Below the pieces are notes generated by a model that had not been told where the DNA came from, did not search any database, and saw only the letters and a list, made by a program, of their open reading frames with translations. A stretch of 64,000 bases of DNA, from NCBI GenBank assembly GCA_945952065.1, contig CAMFGY010000006.1:62001-126000 (forward strand), written 5' to 3'. The stretch comes from an uncultured Burkholderiales bacterium. GTDB taxonomy: Bacteria; Pseudomonadota; Gammaproteobacteria; Burkholderiales; Burkholderiaceae_C. How positions within the stretch are numbered: position 1 is the stretch's first letter; every line of letters begins with the position of its first letter. Shown here piece by piece: positions 49,407-57,660 of the stretch. The position numbers were made by a program, and so were the translations under genes.

Positions 49407-50659
49407 TGGCGCCCGAGTCCAGCGTGGAGCCGACTGACCGCCCGGCTCTGGTGGTTTTGAGCAGCTTGTTCCCGAGTGAGGCGCAGCCTGGGGCAGGCTT
49501 GTTTGTGCGTGAGCGCATGTTCAGGGTCGCCAAGTTGCTACCCTTGAGCGTGGTCTCGCCACGCGCTTGGTTTCCGGGGCAGAGCGTGTTGTCACGCTGG
49601 GGCTTTGGGAGCCGGCCACGTACGGCGGCCCATGAACAGCAGCAGCAAACGGTCTGGTTTCCTAAATTTCTATCGGTCCCCAAGCTGTTTCGTCGCATGG
49701 ATGCATGGATGATGGCCTTGGGGGCCTACCCACGCTTGAGGGCTTTGCAGCGCGCGGGTCGCTTGGATGTGCTGGATGCACACTTTGGCTACCCCGATGG
49801 GGCCGCTGCGGTCAAGCTGGGCCGCTGGCTGAAAGTGCCGGTGTGCATCACGCTGCGAGGCACCGAATTGCGTCATTCGCAAGACCCCTTTCTAGGGCCG
49901 CAGTTGCGAGCGGCCTTGTGCCAAGCGCAGCAGGTGTTCTCAGTGTCTGAATCCTTGCGACAGCTGGCCTTGAGCTTGGGGGCCGCGCCCGACAAGGTGA
50001 AGGTTGTGGGCAACGGGGTGGATCTGCAGCGCTTCCAAATTTTGGACAAAGCGCAGCAGCGCGCGCGTTTGCAACTGGACCCGAATGCGCCGGTGTTGAT
50101 CACGGTGGGCGGTTTGGTTGAGCGCAAAGGATTCCACCGCGTCATTGACTGTCTGCCCGAGCTCTTGAAGCAGTTCCCTGGTTTGACCTATCTCGTGGTG
50201 GGTGGTCCCAGTCCGGAGGGCGATTGGACAGAAAAGCTCAAGGCCCAGGTTCAGTCCTTGGGCTTGACGGAGCGGGTCCGCTTCATGGGGCCAGTCAAGC
50301 CGGATGATCTGGCTGGGCTGCTGAGTGCTGCGGATCTGTTTGTGCTGTCGACCCGCAACGAGGGCTGGGCCAATGTCTTTCTGGAAGCCATGGCGTGCGG
50401 CTTGCCGGTCGTGACCACCAATGTGGGTGGCAATGCGGAAGTGGTCAATCACGACTCGCTCGGCGAAGTGCTGCCCTTTGGGGATCATGAGCGCCTTTGC
50501 GCCGCCCTGGAGCGAGGCTTGCGCCGTGATTGGGACCGCCAAGCCATCCGGGCTTATGCGCAAAACAACACCTGGGATCGGCGTGTTGAAGTGCTCGTGC
50601 AGGAATTTCGTCGCATTCATTCGCAGGCCACAGCGGCAGGACGTGCGAAATCCTCATGA
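49406..50659 (+). CDS. GT4 glycosyltransferase
   Basis: GT-B glycosyltransferase of 417 residues. Visible are LVVLSSLFPSEAQPGAGLFVRERMFRVAKLLP, ITLRGTELRHSQDPFLGPQLRAA, and the donor-binding FVLSTRNEGWANVFLEAMACGLPVVTTNVGGNAEVV. The ATG at 49406 shares one base with the previous stop; a GTG at 49403 would give a 4-base overlap. The resemblance to GT4 enzymes is clear but the sugar is unknown. Confidence 0.91.
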   Translation: MAPESSVEPTDRPALVVLSSLFPSEAQPGAGLFVRERMFRVAKLLPLSVVSPRAWFPGQSVLSRWGFGSRPRTAAHEQQQQTVWFPKFLSVPKLFRRMDAWMMALGAYPRLRALQRAGRLDVLDAHFGYPDGAAAVKLGRWLKVPVCITLRGTELRHSQDPFLGPQLRAALCQAQQVFSVSESLRQLALSLGAAPDKVKVVGNGVDLQRFQILDKAQQRARLQLDPNAPVLITVGGLVERKGFHRVIDCLPELLKQFPGLTYLVVGGPSPEGDWTEKLKAQVQSLGLTERVRFMGPVKPDDLAGLLSAADLFVLSTRNEGWANVFLEAMACGLPVVTTNVGGNAEVVNHDSLGEVLPFGDHERLCAALERGLRRDWDRQAIRAYAQNNTWDRRVEVLVQEFRRIHSQATAAGRAKSS

Positions 50660-50714
50660 AATCGGGCCAAATGCCGATGCCTGTCTTTTGCGCTCAACGA
50701 GAGATTGCTTTGCC

Positions 50715-52067
50715 ATGAGCTCGATCTACACCTCTTTTGTTTCGGCCTTGGCCTTCCCCTTGCATGAAAAACTCAAGGGCCACAGCAGCGTTCAGATTCG
50801 CCGCGAGTTAGAAAAAACGCAGTGGATTCGTCCGCAGGAATTGGCTGAATTGCAATTGCGTCGACTGAATGCCTTGCTCAGCGAAGTCCGTAGCCATGTG
50901 CCTTTTTATCGGCAGCTCTTGCAAGAGCAAGGCATTGCGGCGCAAGGACTGAGCTCATTGGCGGACTTGCAAAAGCTGCCGTTCTTGACGAAGGCGGTGA
51001 TTCGCGCCAATACCGAAGCGATGAAGAGCGACAGGGCACGTGGGCTGGCGCGCTTCAACACCGGCGGGTCCTCGGGTGAGCCTTTGATTTTTTTCATCGG
51101 CAAAGAGCGCGTCAGCCACGATGTGGCCGCCAAGTGGCGTGCCACACGCTGGTGGGATGTCGATATTGGCGACCCCGAGATGGTGGTCTGGGGCTCCCCG
51201 ATTGAGTTGGGCAAACAAGACCGCATCAAAGCCATTCGAGACCGTCTCTTGCGTACCGAATTGCTGCCAGCCTTCGAGATGTCCAGCGCCAAACTGGACG
51301 GCTTCATCGCCGCCATTCGCAAGCGGCGCCCGCGTATGTTGTTTGGCTACCCTTCGGCACTCTCGCACATTGCCCGCCATGCGCAGGAGCGCGGCATTCG
51401 CATGGATGACTTGGGCATCAAGGTCGCCTTTGTCACCTCTGAGCGGCTCTATGACGAGCAACGCGAGCGGATTTCAACGGTGTTTGGCTGCCCCGTGGCC
51501 AATGGCTATGGTGGCCGCGATGCCGGCTTCATCGCGCACGAATGTCCATCGGGGGGCATACACCTGACGGCTGAAGACGTGATCGTTGAATTGGTCGACC
51601 CCCAGGGTCAAGTGGTCCCGAAGGGGCAGGCCGGGGAAATCGTGGTGACCCATTTGGCCACCTCAGACTTTCCCTTTATCCGCTACAAAACTGGCGATAT
51701 CGCCGTGATGGATGACAAGCTGTGCGCATGCGGCCGCGGCCTGCCGATGTTGAAAGAGATCCAGGGCCGGAGTACCGACTTTGTGATTGCCGCCGATGGC
51801 ACGGTGATGCATGGCTTGGCATTGATCTATGTCTTGCGTGACTTGGCGGGGCTGCGTTCCTTCAAAGTGATCCAACACAGCCGATCACATACGGAGGTGC
51901 AATTGTTGCCTGAGGCGGGTTTTGATGCTGTGACGGCCACCGAGCGCATCGTCCATCAATTCAAACTGCGTTTAGGCGCAGAAGTTCGCATCGAGGTTCG
52001 TGTCTTGGATGAAATTGCGCTCGAGAAGTCAGGCAAATTTCGCTACATCATCAGCCATGCAAGTTGA
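50715..52067 (+). CDS. CapK-like adenylate-forming (phenylacetate-CoA ligase family) protein
   Basis: Adenylating enzyme of 450 residues from ATG 50715, of the CapK/PaaK-like group often found in capsule loci. It shows LARFNTGGSSGEPLIFFIGKERV (phosphate-binding loop), FGCPVANGYGGRDAGFIAHEC, and YKTGDIAVMDDKLCACGRGLPMLKEIQGRSTDFV (hinge and C-terminal domain). It should activate a carboxylate as AMP ester for transfer to CoA or a protein. The substrate is unknown. The ORF track starts 98 codons earlier in the previous gene, and that extension is not credible. Confidence 0.88.
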   Translation: MSSIYTSFVSALAFPLHEKLKGHSSVQIRRELEKTQWIRPQELAELQLRRLNALLSEVRSHVPFYRQLLQEQGIAAQGLSSLADLQKLPFLTKAVIRANTEAMKSDRARGLARFNTGGSSGEPLIFFIGKERVSHDVAAKWRATRWWDVDIGDPEMVVWGSPIELGKQDRIKAIRDRLLRTELLPAFEMSSAKLDGFIAAIRKRRPRMLFGYPSALSHIARHAQERGIRMDDLGIKVAFVTSERLYDEQRERISTVFGCPVANGYGGRDAGFIAHECPSGGIHLTAEDVIVELVDPQGQVVPKGQAGEIVVTHLATSDFPFIRYKTGDIAVMDDKLCACGRGLPMLKEIQGRSTDFVIAADGTVMHGLALIYVLRDLAGLRSFKVIQHSRSHTEVQLLPEAGFDAVTATERIVHQFKLRLGAEVRIEVRVLDEIALEKSGKFRYIISHAS

Positions 52068-52102
52068 AGGATGCCTAAATATGAGTTTGAGGTCGAACTC
52101 AG

Positions 52103-53428
52103 ATGCGTGACGTTCTGATTGTTGGTCTTGTGATCTGGGGCTCGCTCGCGGCATTGCGACGCCCCTGGATCGGCGTGCTGCTCTGGACTTGGCTGAGCAT
52201 CATGAATCCCCATCGCTATACCTTCGGTTTTGCCTATAGCTTTCCCGTGGCGGCATTGGCTGCTGCATGCACATTGATTGGATTGGTCAGCACACGTGAC
52301 AAGCACAGCCCGATGGTGGACGCTCCTGTCACTTGGTTCGTGGTCTTTTGCTGCTGGATGACTTTGACTTGGCTGCTGGGCTTCGATGTCGATGGCGACT
52401 TTGACCAGTGGAAGAAAGTGATGAAGATCAATCTGATGCTTCTCGTCGGCCTGGCACTGATTCGAAGCAAGGTCCAGATCATGGCGCTCATGTGCGTGGT
52501 GGTGGCGTCTTTGGCCATCTTGGGCATCAAGGGCGGGATCTTCACTTTGCTACATGGGGGCAGTTACAGGGTATGGGGGCCACCTGGCTCATTTATCGAG
52601 GACAACAATGAGTTCGCTTTGTCCTTGGTGATGACCATTCCGCTGCTTCGTTTTCTTCAGTTGCAATCGCATTCCGCAGCGCTGCGTCGGGCCTTGGTGC
52701 TGGCGATGGGCTTGGTGGCTATTTCCGCCTTGGGCAGCCATTCCAGAGGGGCCCTGTTGGCCATTTGCTCCATGGCCTTGTTCTTGTGGCTGGGCAGCAA
52801 AAACAAGGTATCGATGGGGATTTTGCTGGTTGTGGTGGGCAGTTTGATGATCGGCTTCATGCCTGACGAGTGGAGTCAGCGCATGGATACGATCAAAACC
52901 TATGAGCAAGATGGCTCCGCCTTGGGGCGTATCAATGCATGGTGGCATGCTTGGAATATCGCGACGCATCGTCCGTTTGGCGTTGGCTTTAACCCGATCC
53001 AACCGGAGTTGGCTTTGGCTTATGCGCCTGACCCCTCGGACTTGCGGGCTGCCCACAGCATCTATTTCCAGGTCCTCGGCAATCATGGTTTTGTGGGTTT
53101 GTTTATCTTTCTTGGAATCTGGATTTCTACCTGGCGCAGCGCTTCGTGGATCATGAAACAGACACGCAACTTGTCAGAGCAAAAATGGTGTTATGACTTG
53201 GCGGTCATGTCGCAAGTCTCGTTGGTGGCGTATGCCGTTGGAGGCGCATTCTTGAGCTTGGCCTATTTTGATTTGCCCTACGAAATCATGCTGCTGGTGG
53301 CAGTGACCAGGCTTTGGGTGCAAAGGAAGGCCTGGCTTTCAGAGCCAGAGGCGTATCCGCGTGCACTGAGTGTGTTCAACAAGCCGCAAACGCCACAAGT
53401 CCAAACACTGACGGGAGGGAGGAAATGA
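52103..53428 (+). CDS. O-antigen ligase/polymerase-like protein, XrtA-associated
   Basis: Polytopic inner-membrane protein of 441 residues with about 11-12 hydrophobic segments, resembling the putative O-glycosylation ligase of exosortase A loci (TIGR03097 type). It carries a periplasmic loop GSYRVWGPPGSFIEDNNEFALSLVMTIP and the ligase-type loop NAWWHAWNIATHRPFGVGFN. It may polymerise the repeat unit or transfer glycan to a protein. A 6-bp hairpin (TGAGTT-8-AACTCA) ends just before the ATG and may hold the ribosome site in its loop. It overlaps the following gene by 4 bases. Confidence 0.88.
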   Translation: MRDVLIVGLVIWGSLAALRRPWIGVLLWTWLSIMNPHRYTFGFAYSFPVAALAAACTLIGLVSTRDKHSPMVDAPVTWFVVFCCWMTLTWLLGFDVDGDFDQWKKVMKINLMLLVGLALIRSKVQIMALMCVVVASLAILGIKGGIFTLLHGGSYRVWGPPGSFIEDNNEFALSLVMTIPLLRFLQLQSHSAALRRALVLAMGLVAISALGSHSRGALLAICSMALFLWLGSKNKVSMGILLVVVGSLMIGFMPDEWSQRMDTIKTYEQDGSALGRINAWWHAWNIATHRPFGVGFNPIQPELALAYAPDPSDLRAAHSIYFQVLGNHGFVGLFIFLGIWISTWRSASWIMKQTRNLSEQKWCYDLAVMSQVSLVAYAVGGAFLSLAYFDLPYEIMLLVAVTRLWVQRKAWLSEPEAYPRALSVFNKPQTPQVQTLTGGRK

Positions 53429-54399
53429 TGCGCTTCCTTGGGTCAGCGTTGTTTCCGGGCGGGCCCCGTGCCAAGCTGTCAACCCTGATCTTCCATCGTG
53501 TACTGGCCCAGCAAGATGAGCTGTTTCCGAATGAAGCCGATGTCCATCGTTTCGAGCAAATCTGCGCTTGGTTGAAGCGTAGCTTTCAAGTCTTGCCGCT
53601 GGACCAGGCGGTGGATTTGTTGCGCGCGGGTCGACTTCCTGCGCGTGCCGTCTGCATCACCTTTGACGATGGTTATGCGGACAATCATGACTTGGCCATG
53701 CCAATTCTGCGCGCCTACGGACTGCCCGCCACTTTCTTCATCTCAACAGGCTATCTCGATGGCGGCCGTATGTGGAATGATTCGGTCATCGAGTCCTTCA
53801 GACGCACGAAGCTGACGGAGCTTGACCTGACTGGCTTGGACGGCGGAATTTGTTTAGGTCGCTTCGCTTTGCATCAAACGGCGCTCAGACGCGCTGCGAT
53901 CGACCAAGTGCTGCTGGGCATCAAGTACCTGCCTCCGCCGCTTCGTTTGCGTTTGACCGAAGTCATCGCAGAGCGCGCGCAGGTTCAGTTGCCGACCGAC
54001 TTGATGATGACATCGACCCAGGTCCAAGCAATGCGCGCCGCGGGCATGCAAATCGGTGCTCATACATCCACCCACCCGATTCTGGCCAAGTTGGATGCTG
54101 CTTCAGCAAGAGATGAAATCCTGCAAAGCAAGCAGTACTTGGAGGACTTGCTGCGCGAACCCATCGACCTGTTTGCTTACCCCAATGGCCAACCCGGCAA
54201 GGACTATTCGCCTGAGACAGCCACCGTTGTGAGGTCATTGGGTTTCAAAGCAGCGGTATCCACCGCCTGGGGGGCCGCTGATTCTCGGAACTCTGACCTG
54301 ATGCAATTGCCTCGATTCACACCTTGGGATCGCAGTGAATGGCGCTTCATGTTGCGCATGTGGGGCAATGCTTACCGACAAAACGTGGTGACTGTTTGA
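53425..54399 (+). CDS. Polysaccharide deacetylase family protein
   Basis: NodB-domain protein of 324 residues from ATG 53425, preceded by GGGAGGGAGG. It has VCITFDDGYADNHDLAMPILRAYGLPATFFISTGYLDGG (catalytic Asp-Asp motif), IGAHTSTHPILAKL (metal histidines) and DLFAYPNGQPGKDYS. It is predicted to deacetylate a glycan; no clear signal peptide is seen. Its start overlaps the ligase stop (ATGA) and its end shares one base with the next gene. Confidence 0.9.
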   Translation: MMRFLGSALFPGGPRAKLSTLIFHRVLAQQDELFPNEADVHRFEQICAWLKRSFQVLPLDQAVDLLRAGRLPARAVCITFDDGYADNHDLAMPILRAYGLPATFFISTGYLDGGRMWNDSVIESFRRTKLTELDLTGLDGGICLGRFALHQTALRRAAIDQVLLGIKYLPPPLRLRLTEVIAERAQVQLPTDLMMTSTQVQAMRAAGMQIGAHTSTHPILAKLDAASARDEILQSKQYLEDLLREPIDLFAYPNGQPGKDYSPETATVVRSLGFKAAVSTAWGAADSRNSDLMQLPRFTPWDRSEWRFMLRMWGNAYRQNVVTV

Positions 54400-55406
54400 T
54401 GGCGGCAGGTATTCAAACGGGGTCCTCAACAGCCAAGCAGTCCGGGCTTGATCAAATCAAGTTCAGCATTCGCCGGCAGCAGACCGTACGCCTCAAGTAT
54501 CAACTGGGTGAGTGGGTGCTCGGTGCTTGGCATCCAGAACTGCTGGTCTTGGAGCCCGCAAGTTTTGACCAGCCTGCTTGGCCAGCTTCCGAGGCGGAAT
54601 TGAGCGCTTTGCTCACGGGCGCCTTGGATGGACTTCTTTGCCGCAAAGTGCCGGCGGCGTTCTGTGTACCGGGACTGGGGCGCTACGGTGCTTTGTTGCG
54701 CTACGTGTCGCACCGAGATGTCTTGCACTACGTTTCGGTGCAAGGGAGCTTCAGCGACTATTTGAAGACACAGTTCTCTCCGAAACCTCGGCAGAACCTA
54801 CAACGCTCCGTACGGCGTTTCGCCGAGCGGCAGGACGGCAAGGCCTCGTGGCAGGTGTACACGGCCGCAGAGGAAATGGAAGAATTCCTGCGTGAGGCGG
54901 TGGCAGTTTCTAAGCAGACCTATCAAACCCGTTTGCTAGATGCCGGCTTGCCTAGCGGTCCTGAGTTTCTGAAGGGCATACAGCGCTTGGCGCAAGACGG
55001 GCGGGCGCGGGGCTATTTGCTCAGAGATCAAGGGAAGGTCATTGCATTTGCGTGGTGTCGCCAGCAAGGAAACAGCCTTATTTACGACACGATTGGCTAT
55101 TTGCCCGAATTTGGCAACCTGTCTCCGGGCTCGGTACTGCTCTACCATATTCTCGAAGACGTCTTTGCTTCTGCCAAATATGGCATCTTGGATTTTGGCC
55201 CTGGAGAGGCACAGTACAAATCCTTGTTTGCAACGCACAGCCAGGAGTTTGTTGATCTCTATCTTTTGCGATCAACATTGAAAAACCGTATCTTGCTGGC
55301 AGGCCATTGGTTCATGAACCAACTCAGTACTGCCATTGGCGAGATCTTGGAGAGCTATGGCGTGAAAAAGCGAGTCAAGGCTTGGTTGAGGCGGCTGAAG
55401 GCTTAA
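54399..55406 (+). CDS. GNAT/FemAB-like acetyltransferase
   Basis: Cytosolic GNAT-superfamily protein of 335 residues, of the CelD/BcsL-like acetyltransferase type often found in polysaccharide loci. Features are DYLKTQFSPKPRQNLQRSVRRFAE, TYQTRLLDAGLPSGPEFLKGIQRLA, and SLIYDTIGYLPEFGNLSPGSVLLYHILEDVFASAKYGILDFGPGEAQYK. It probably transfers an acyl or aminoacyl group to the glycan or its precursor. The ATG shares one base with the deacetylase stop (TGATG). It is the last + strand gene of the run. Confidence 0.85.
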   Translation: MAAGIQTGSSTAKQSGLDQIKFSIRRQQTVRLKYQLGEWVLGAWHPELLVLEPASFDQPAWPASEAELSALLTGALDGLLCRKVPAAFCVPGLGRYGALLRYVSHRDVLHYVSVQGSFSDYLKTQFSPKPRQNLQRSVRRFAERQDGKASWQVYTAAEEMEEFLREAVAVSKQTYQTRLLDAGLPSGPEFLKGIQRLAQDGRARGYLLRDQGKVIAFAWCRQQGNSLIYDTIGYLPEFGNLSPGSVLLYHILEDVFASAKYGILDFGPGEAQYKSLFATHSQEFVDLYLLRSTLKNRILLAGHWFMNQLSTAIGEILESYGVKKRVKAWLRRLKA

Positions 55407-55626
55407 ACAGTCATTGCAGGCATTCAGGGAGGCAATGTTGGGCATTGCGCTGATCCCAATTTGCCGCCGCCCCTGTATTTCTTTGCTCAGATCGCCGCGT
55501 TCACTTTGAGCACGGTGATGCAATCATCAGCGATCTATATCGCTGGCCGGTCCAACGCAGGAGGCCTCACTGTGAAGGCCGCAAGCTTCGGTGACTCTTG
55601 CATGCGGCATTCAGACGAAATGATGG
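55407..55626. other. Convergent intergenic region
   Basis: 220 bases between the end of the + strand exopolysaccharide run and the end of the - strand module. No gene, strong terminator or repeat was recognised. Confidence 0.5.
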
Positions 55627-56661
55627 CTACGCACCAATGAACATACGGCTGTTCTTGCCGAATATCTTTTGTGCAGCCTTGATCATTAGTACTGAAAACA
55701 GCAGCACTAAACCTGCATAGATGCCAAATACCCACAGATTGCCGGGCAGGTCTCCGCTGCCTTGCCCTGCATACATTTGTCCACGCAACAAATAAACGGT
55801 GCCCACTTTGATGAATGAAATAAAGTAGGCATGCACGAAGAAAATGCCAAAACTGACGTGGGCAATATAGTCAAGCCGGGTGCCAAGCTTGCCATGCCAG
55901 CGCAGGAGCGCAATCGTGATGAGCAAGGACATCGGTAGCTTCATCAACATAAGGTAGTGTGGAGGAACAGGCCAATCCAAGGTGTGCCCAGCCATCCCAA
56001 CCATACTCAAGAGAAGCAGCGGGAGCCAAAATTTTTGGGTCAATTGCTCACTCTTTTCCTGGTAGTGCGAAAAAGCCATGCCCATCATGTAGGCGGGTAA
56101 AAGATAAATGGCCTTGTCGATGGGGCCCAGCGGACCATCGCGTCCGATATAAATGGACAGCAGCCAAAGTGGCAATATCAGCCAATACAACACCGGGGCA
56201 CGTCGATCCAATGCAATGAACAGCGGCGCGACCAAGTAGAAGAGGGTGATGGTCGGAACAAACCACAGGGGGGTCAAGTGTTTGCCAGTGAGCAAAAATA
56301 GGCTTAATTGCTGCCAAACTGGGATGGTGTAAAACCAAGACCACATACCTTCCCGGTGCACAAGTTGCGTAAATATAAAAAGCGCCGGAATTGAAAGAAT
56401 CAAGTACGGAACGATGACCGTTTTGAGTTTTTGCTTCAGATAGTTCTTGAATTTGAACCTGGCGCTGAGATGTTGAAAAAGATAGCCGGCAATAAAGAAG
56501 AAGAAGATCGACGATTCATTGGCCACAGCGTCGAGTAAGCGATGCGTGATTGGATGTGCAGACCAGTCTAAAGAGGGAAGGGTATGGGCGCATACAATCA
56601 AGATGATGGCCACACCACGAAATACATGGATGTGGTGTTGAAAGCTCTCCTTGTGCAACAT
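55627..56661 (-). CDS. Acyltransferase 3 family membrane protein
   Basis: Inner-membrane O-acyltransferase of the OafA/NodX group, 344 residues with about ten hydrophobic segments. The N-terminal motif HIHVFRGVAIILIVCAHTLPSLDW contains the conserved Arg and catalytic His. It should acetylate or succinylate a sugar on the periplasmic side or at the membrane. ATG 56661 has a possible ribosome site (AAAGAG); the ORF track uses a GTG five codons earlier. It is the last gene of the minus-strand module, 48 bases after the deacetylase-like gene. Confidence 0.89.
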   Translation of the reverse strand: MLHKESFQHHIHVFRGVAIILIVCAHTLPSLDWSAHPITHRLLDAVANESSIFFFFIAGYLFQHLSARFKFKNYLKQKLKTVIVPYLILSIPALFIFTQLVHREGMWSWFYTIPVWQQLSLFLLTGKHLTPLWFVPTITLFYLVAPLFIALDRRAPVLYWLILPLWLLSIYIGRDGPLGPIDKAIYLLPAYMMGMAFSHYQEKSEQLTQKFWLPLLLLSMVGMAGHTLDWPVPPHYLMLMKLPMSLLITIALLRWHGKLGTRLDYIAHVSFGIFFVHAYFISFIKVGTVYLLRGQMYAGQGSGDLPGNLWVFGIYAGLVLLFSVLMIKAAQKIFGKNSRMFIGA

Positions 56662-56709
56662 GTGTGGCTCTTTCACGTTCGATCTTGAAGAATTGGGGAG
56701 GCTGGATTT

Positions 56710-57660
56710 TTAGAAGCGACGTTTCAATTGTTCTATATGCCGGCGAACTGTCGCTATCCCGGAGGCGCGGGGTAGCGCTGGGGCTTTTGTGGAGCCAAGC
56801 ACGGGCGGCTCAAAACATCCGACGTTAAAACGCTCAGGATTGCTAGATAAAAAGCTGCAGAGTTTTTCGAATCGATCGACGACCACCCAGTCTGGTAGCG
56901 ATGACTTGGCTTTCAGCATCTCGAAGTTATGTGAAACCCAGACAAACTCTTTTTGTCCCAGGGCCTCGGCACTGATCAGTGCGTCTCTCATCTCATCGAA
57001 ACCTGCCGCAGAGATTTGTGCTGGGCGCACGCAGCCCATGCCATCTCTGTACTTGCTCACAGGCACGCAGCGGACCTCGCCAATCTGCAGGGCAGCATTG
57101 CTTTTCCTATCAAAAGCGACATCCCGGCCGCTGATCGAAAAGCAGCCGTTGAGGCTGGAATCGAGATAAATGCCGTTGGCCGCCAGCGCCTGATAGGTAT
57201 TGGTATCGGCCGCGTAGCTCCCGGCTCTGAAGACGCTGGGCTGGTCCGCCCCTGCTTCGACCAATAGTTGTTTAGCAAGAGCGATTAGTTGGGTTTGCTC
57301 GTCTAAGTCGTAATAACACAGATGCTGTCTTTTGACCCGAGCACCAGGAAAGGGCAAGGGATTGAGTTCATCGCACCATTCAGGATGAATGTGTAATTGA
57401 ATATCTTGTCCGGCTGATTGAATCAGGCTGACAATCTGTGCTAAGTACTTGATGCCGAAGCGGGCTGCAAAAAGTGGCTCAATAAAGAAGACGGCCTTTA
57501 ATTGATTATTTTGCAGAGTCTCAAGAGTTCTTGGCAGTGCATATTCACCCGCTTTCGACCGACCATAGACATATCGATCGAACGCTGCGGGGAACTTTTG
57601 GTCCAACTGATTCCAACCATTGCACCAGACCTCGATATCAAAGCTCAGGATGACTCGCAT
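56710..57660 (-). CDS. Polysaccharide deacetylase-like protein
   Basis: NodB-like fold protein of 316 residues. It opens MRVILSFDIEVWCNGWNQLD with Asp-Ile-Glu in the place of the usual Asp-Asp pair, then LHIHPEWCDEL with metal-type histidines, and FRAGSYAADTNTYQAL, as in the family. Function as a deacetylase is likely but the altered acidic pair leaves some doubt. Its ATG shares one base with the stop of the asparagine-synthase-like gene. Confidence 0.8.
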   Translation of the reverse strand: MRVILSFDIEVWCNGWNQLDQKFPAAFDRYVYGRSKAGEYALPRTLETLQNNQLKAVFFIEPLFAARFGIKYLAQIVSLIQSAGQDIQLHIHPEWCDELNPLPFPGARVKRQHLCYYDLDEQTQLIALAKQLLVEAGADQPSVFRAGSYAADTNTYQALAANGIYLDSSLNGCFSISGRDVAFDRKSNAALQIGEVRCVPVSKYRDGMGCVRPAQISAAGFDEMRDALISAEALGQKEFVWVSHNFEMLKAKSSLPDWVVVDRFEKLCSFLSSNPERFNVGCFEPPVLGSTKAPALPRASGIATVRRHIEQLKRRF

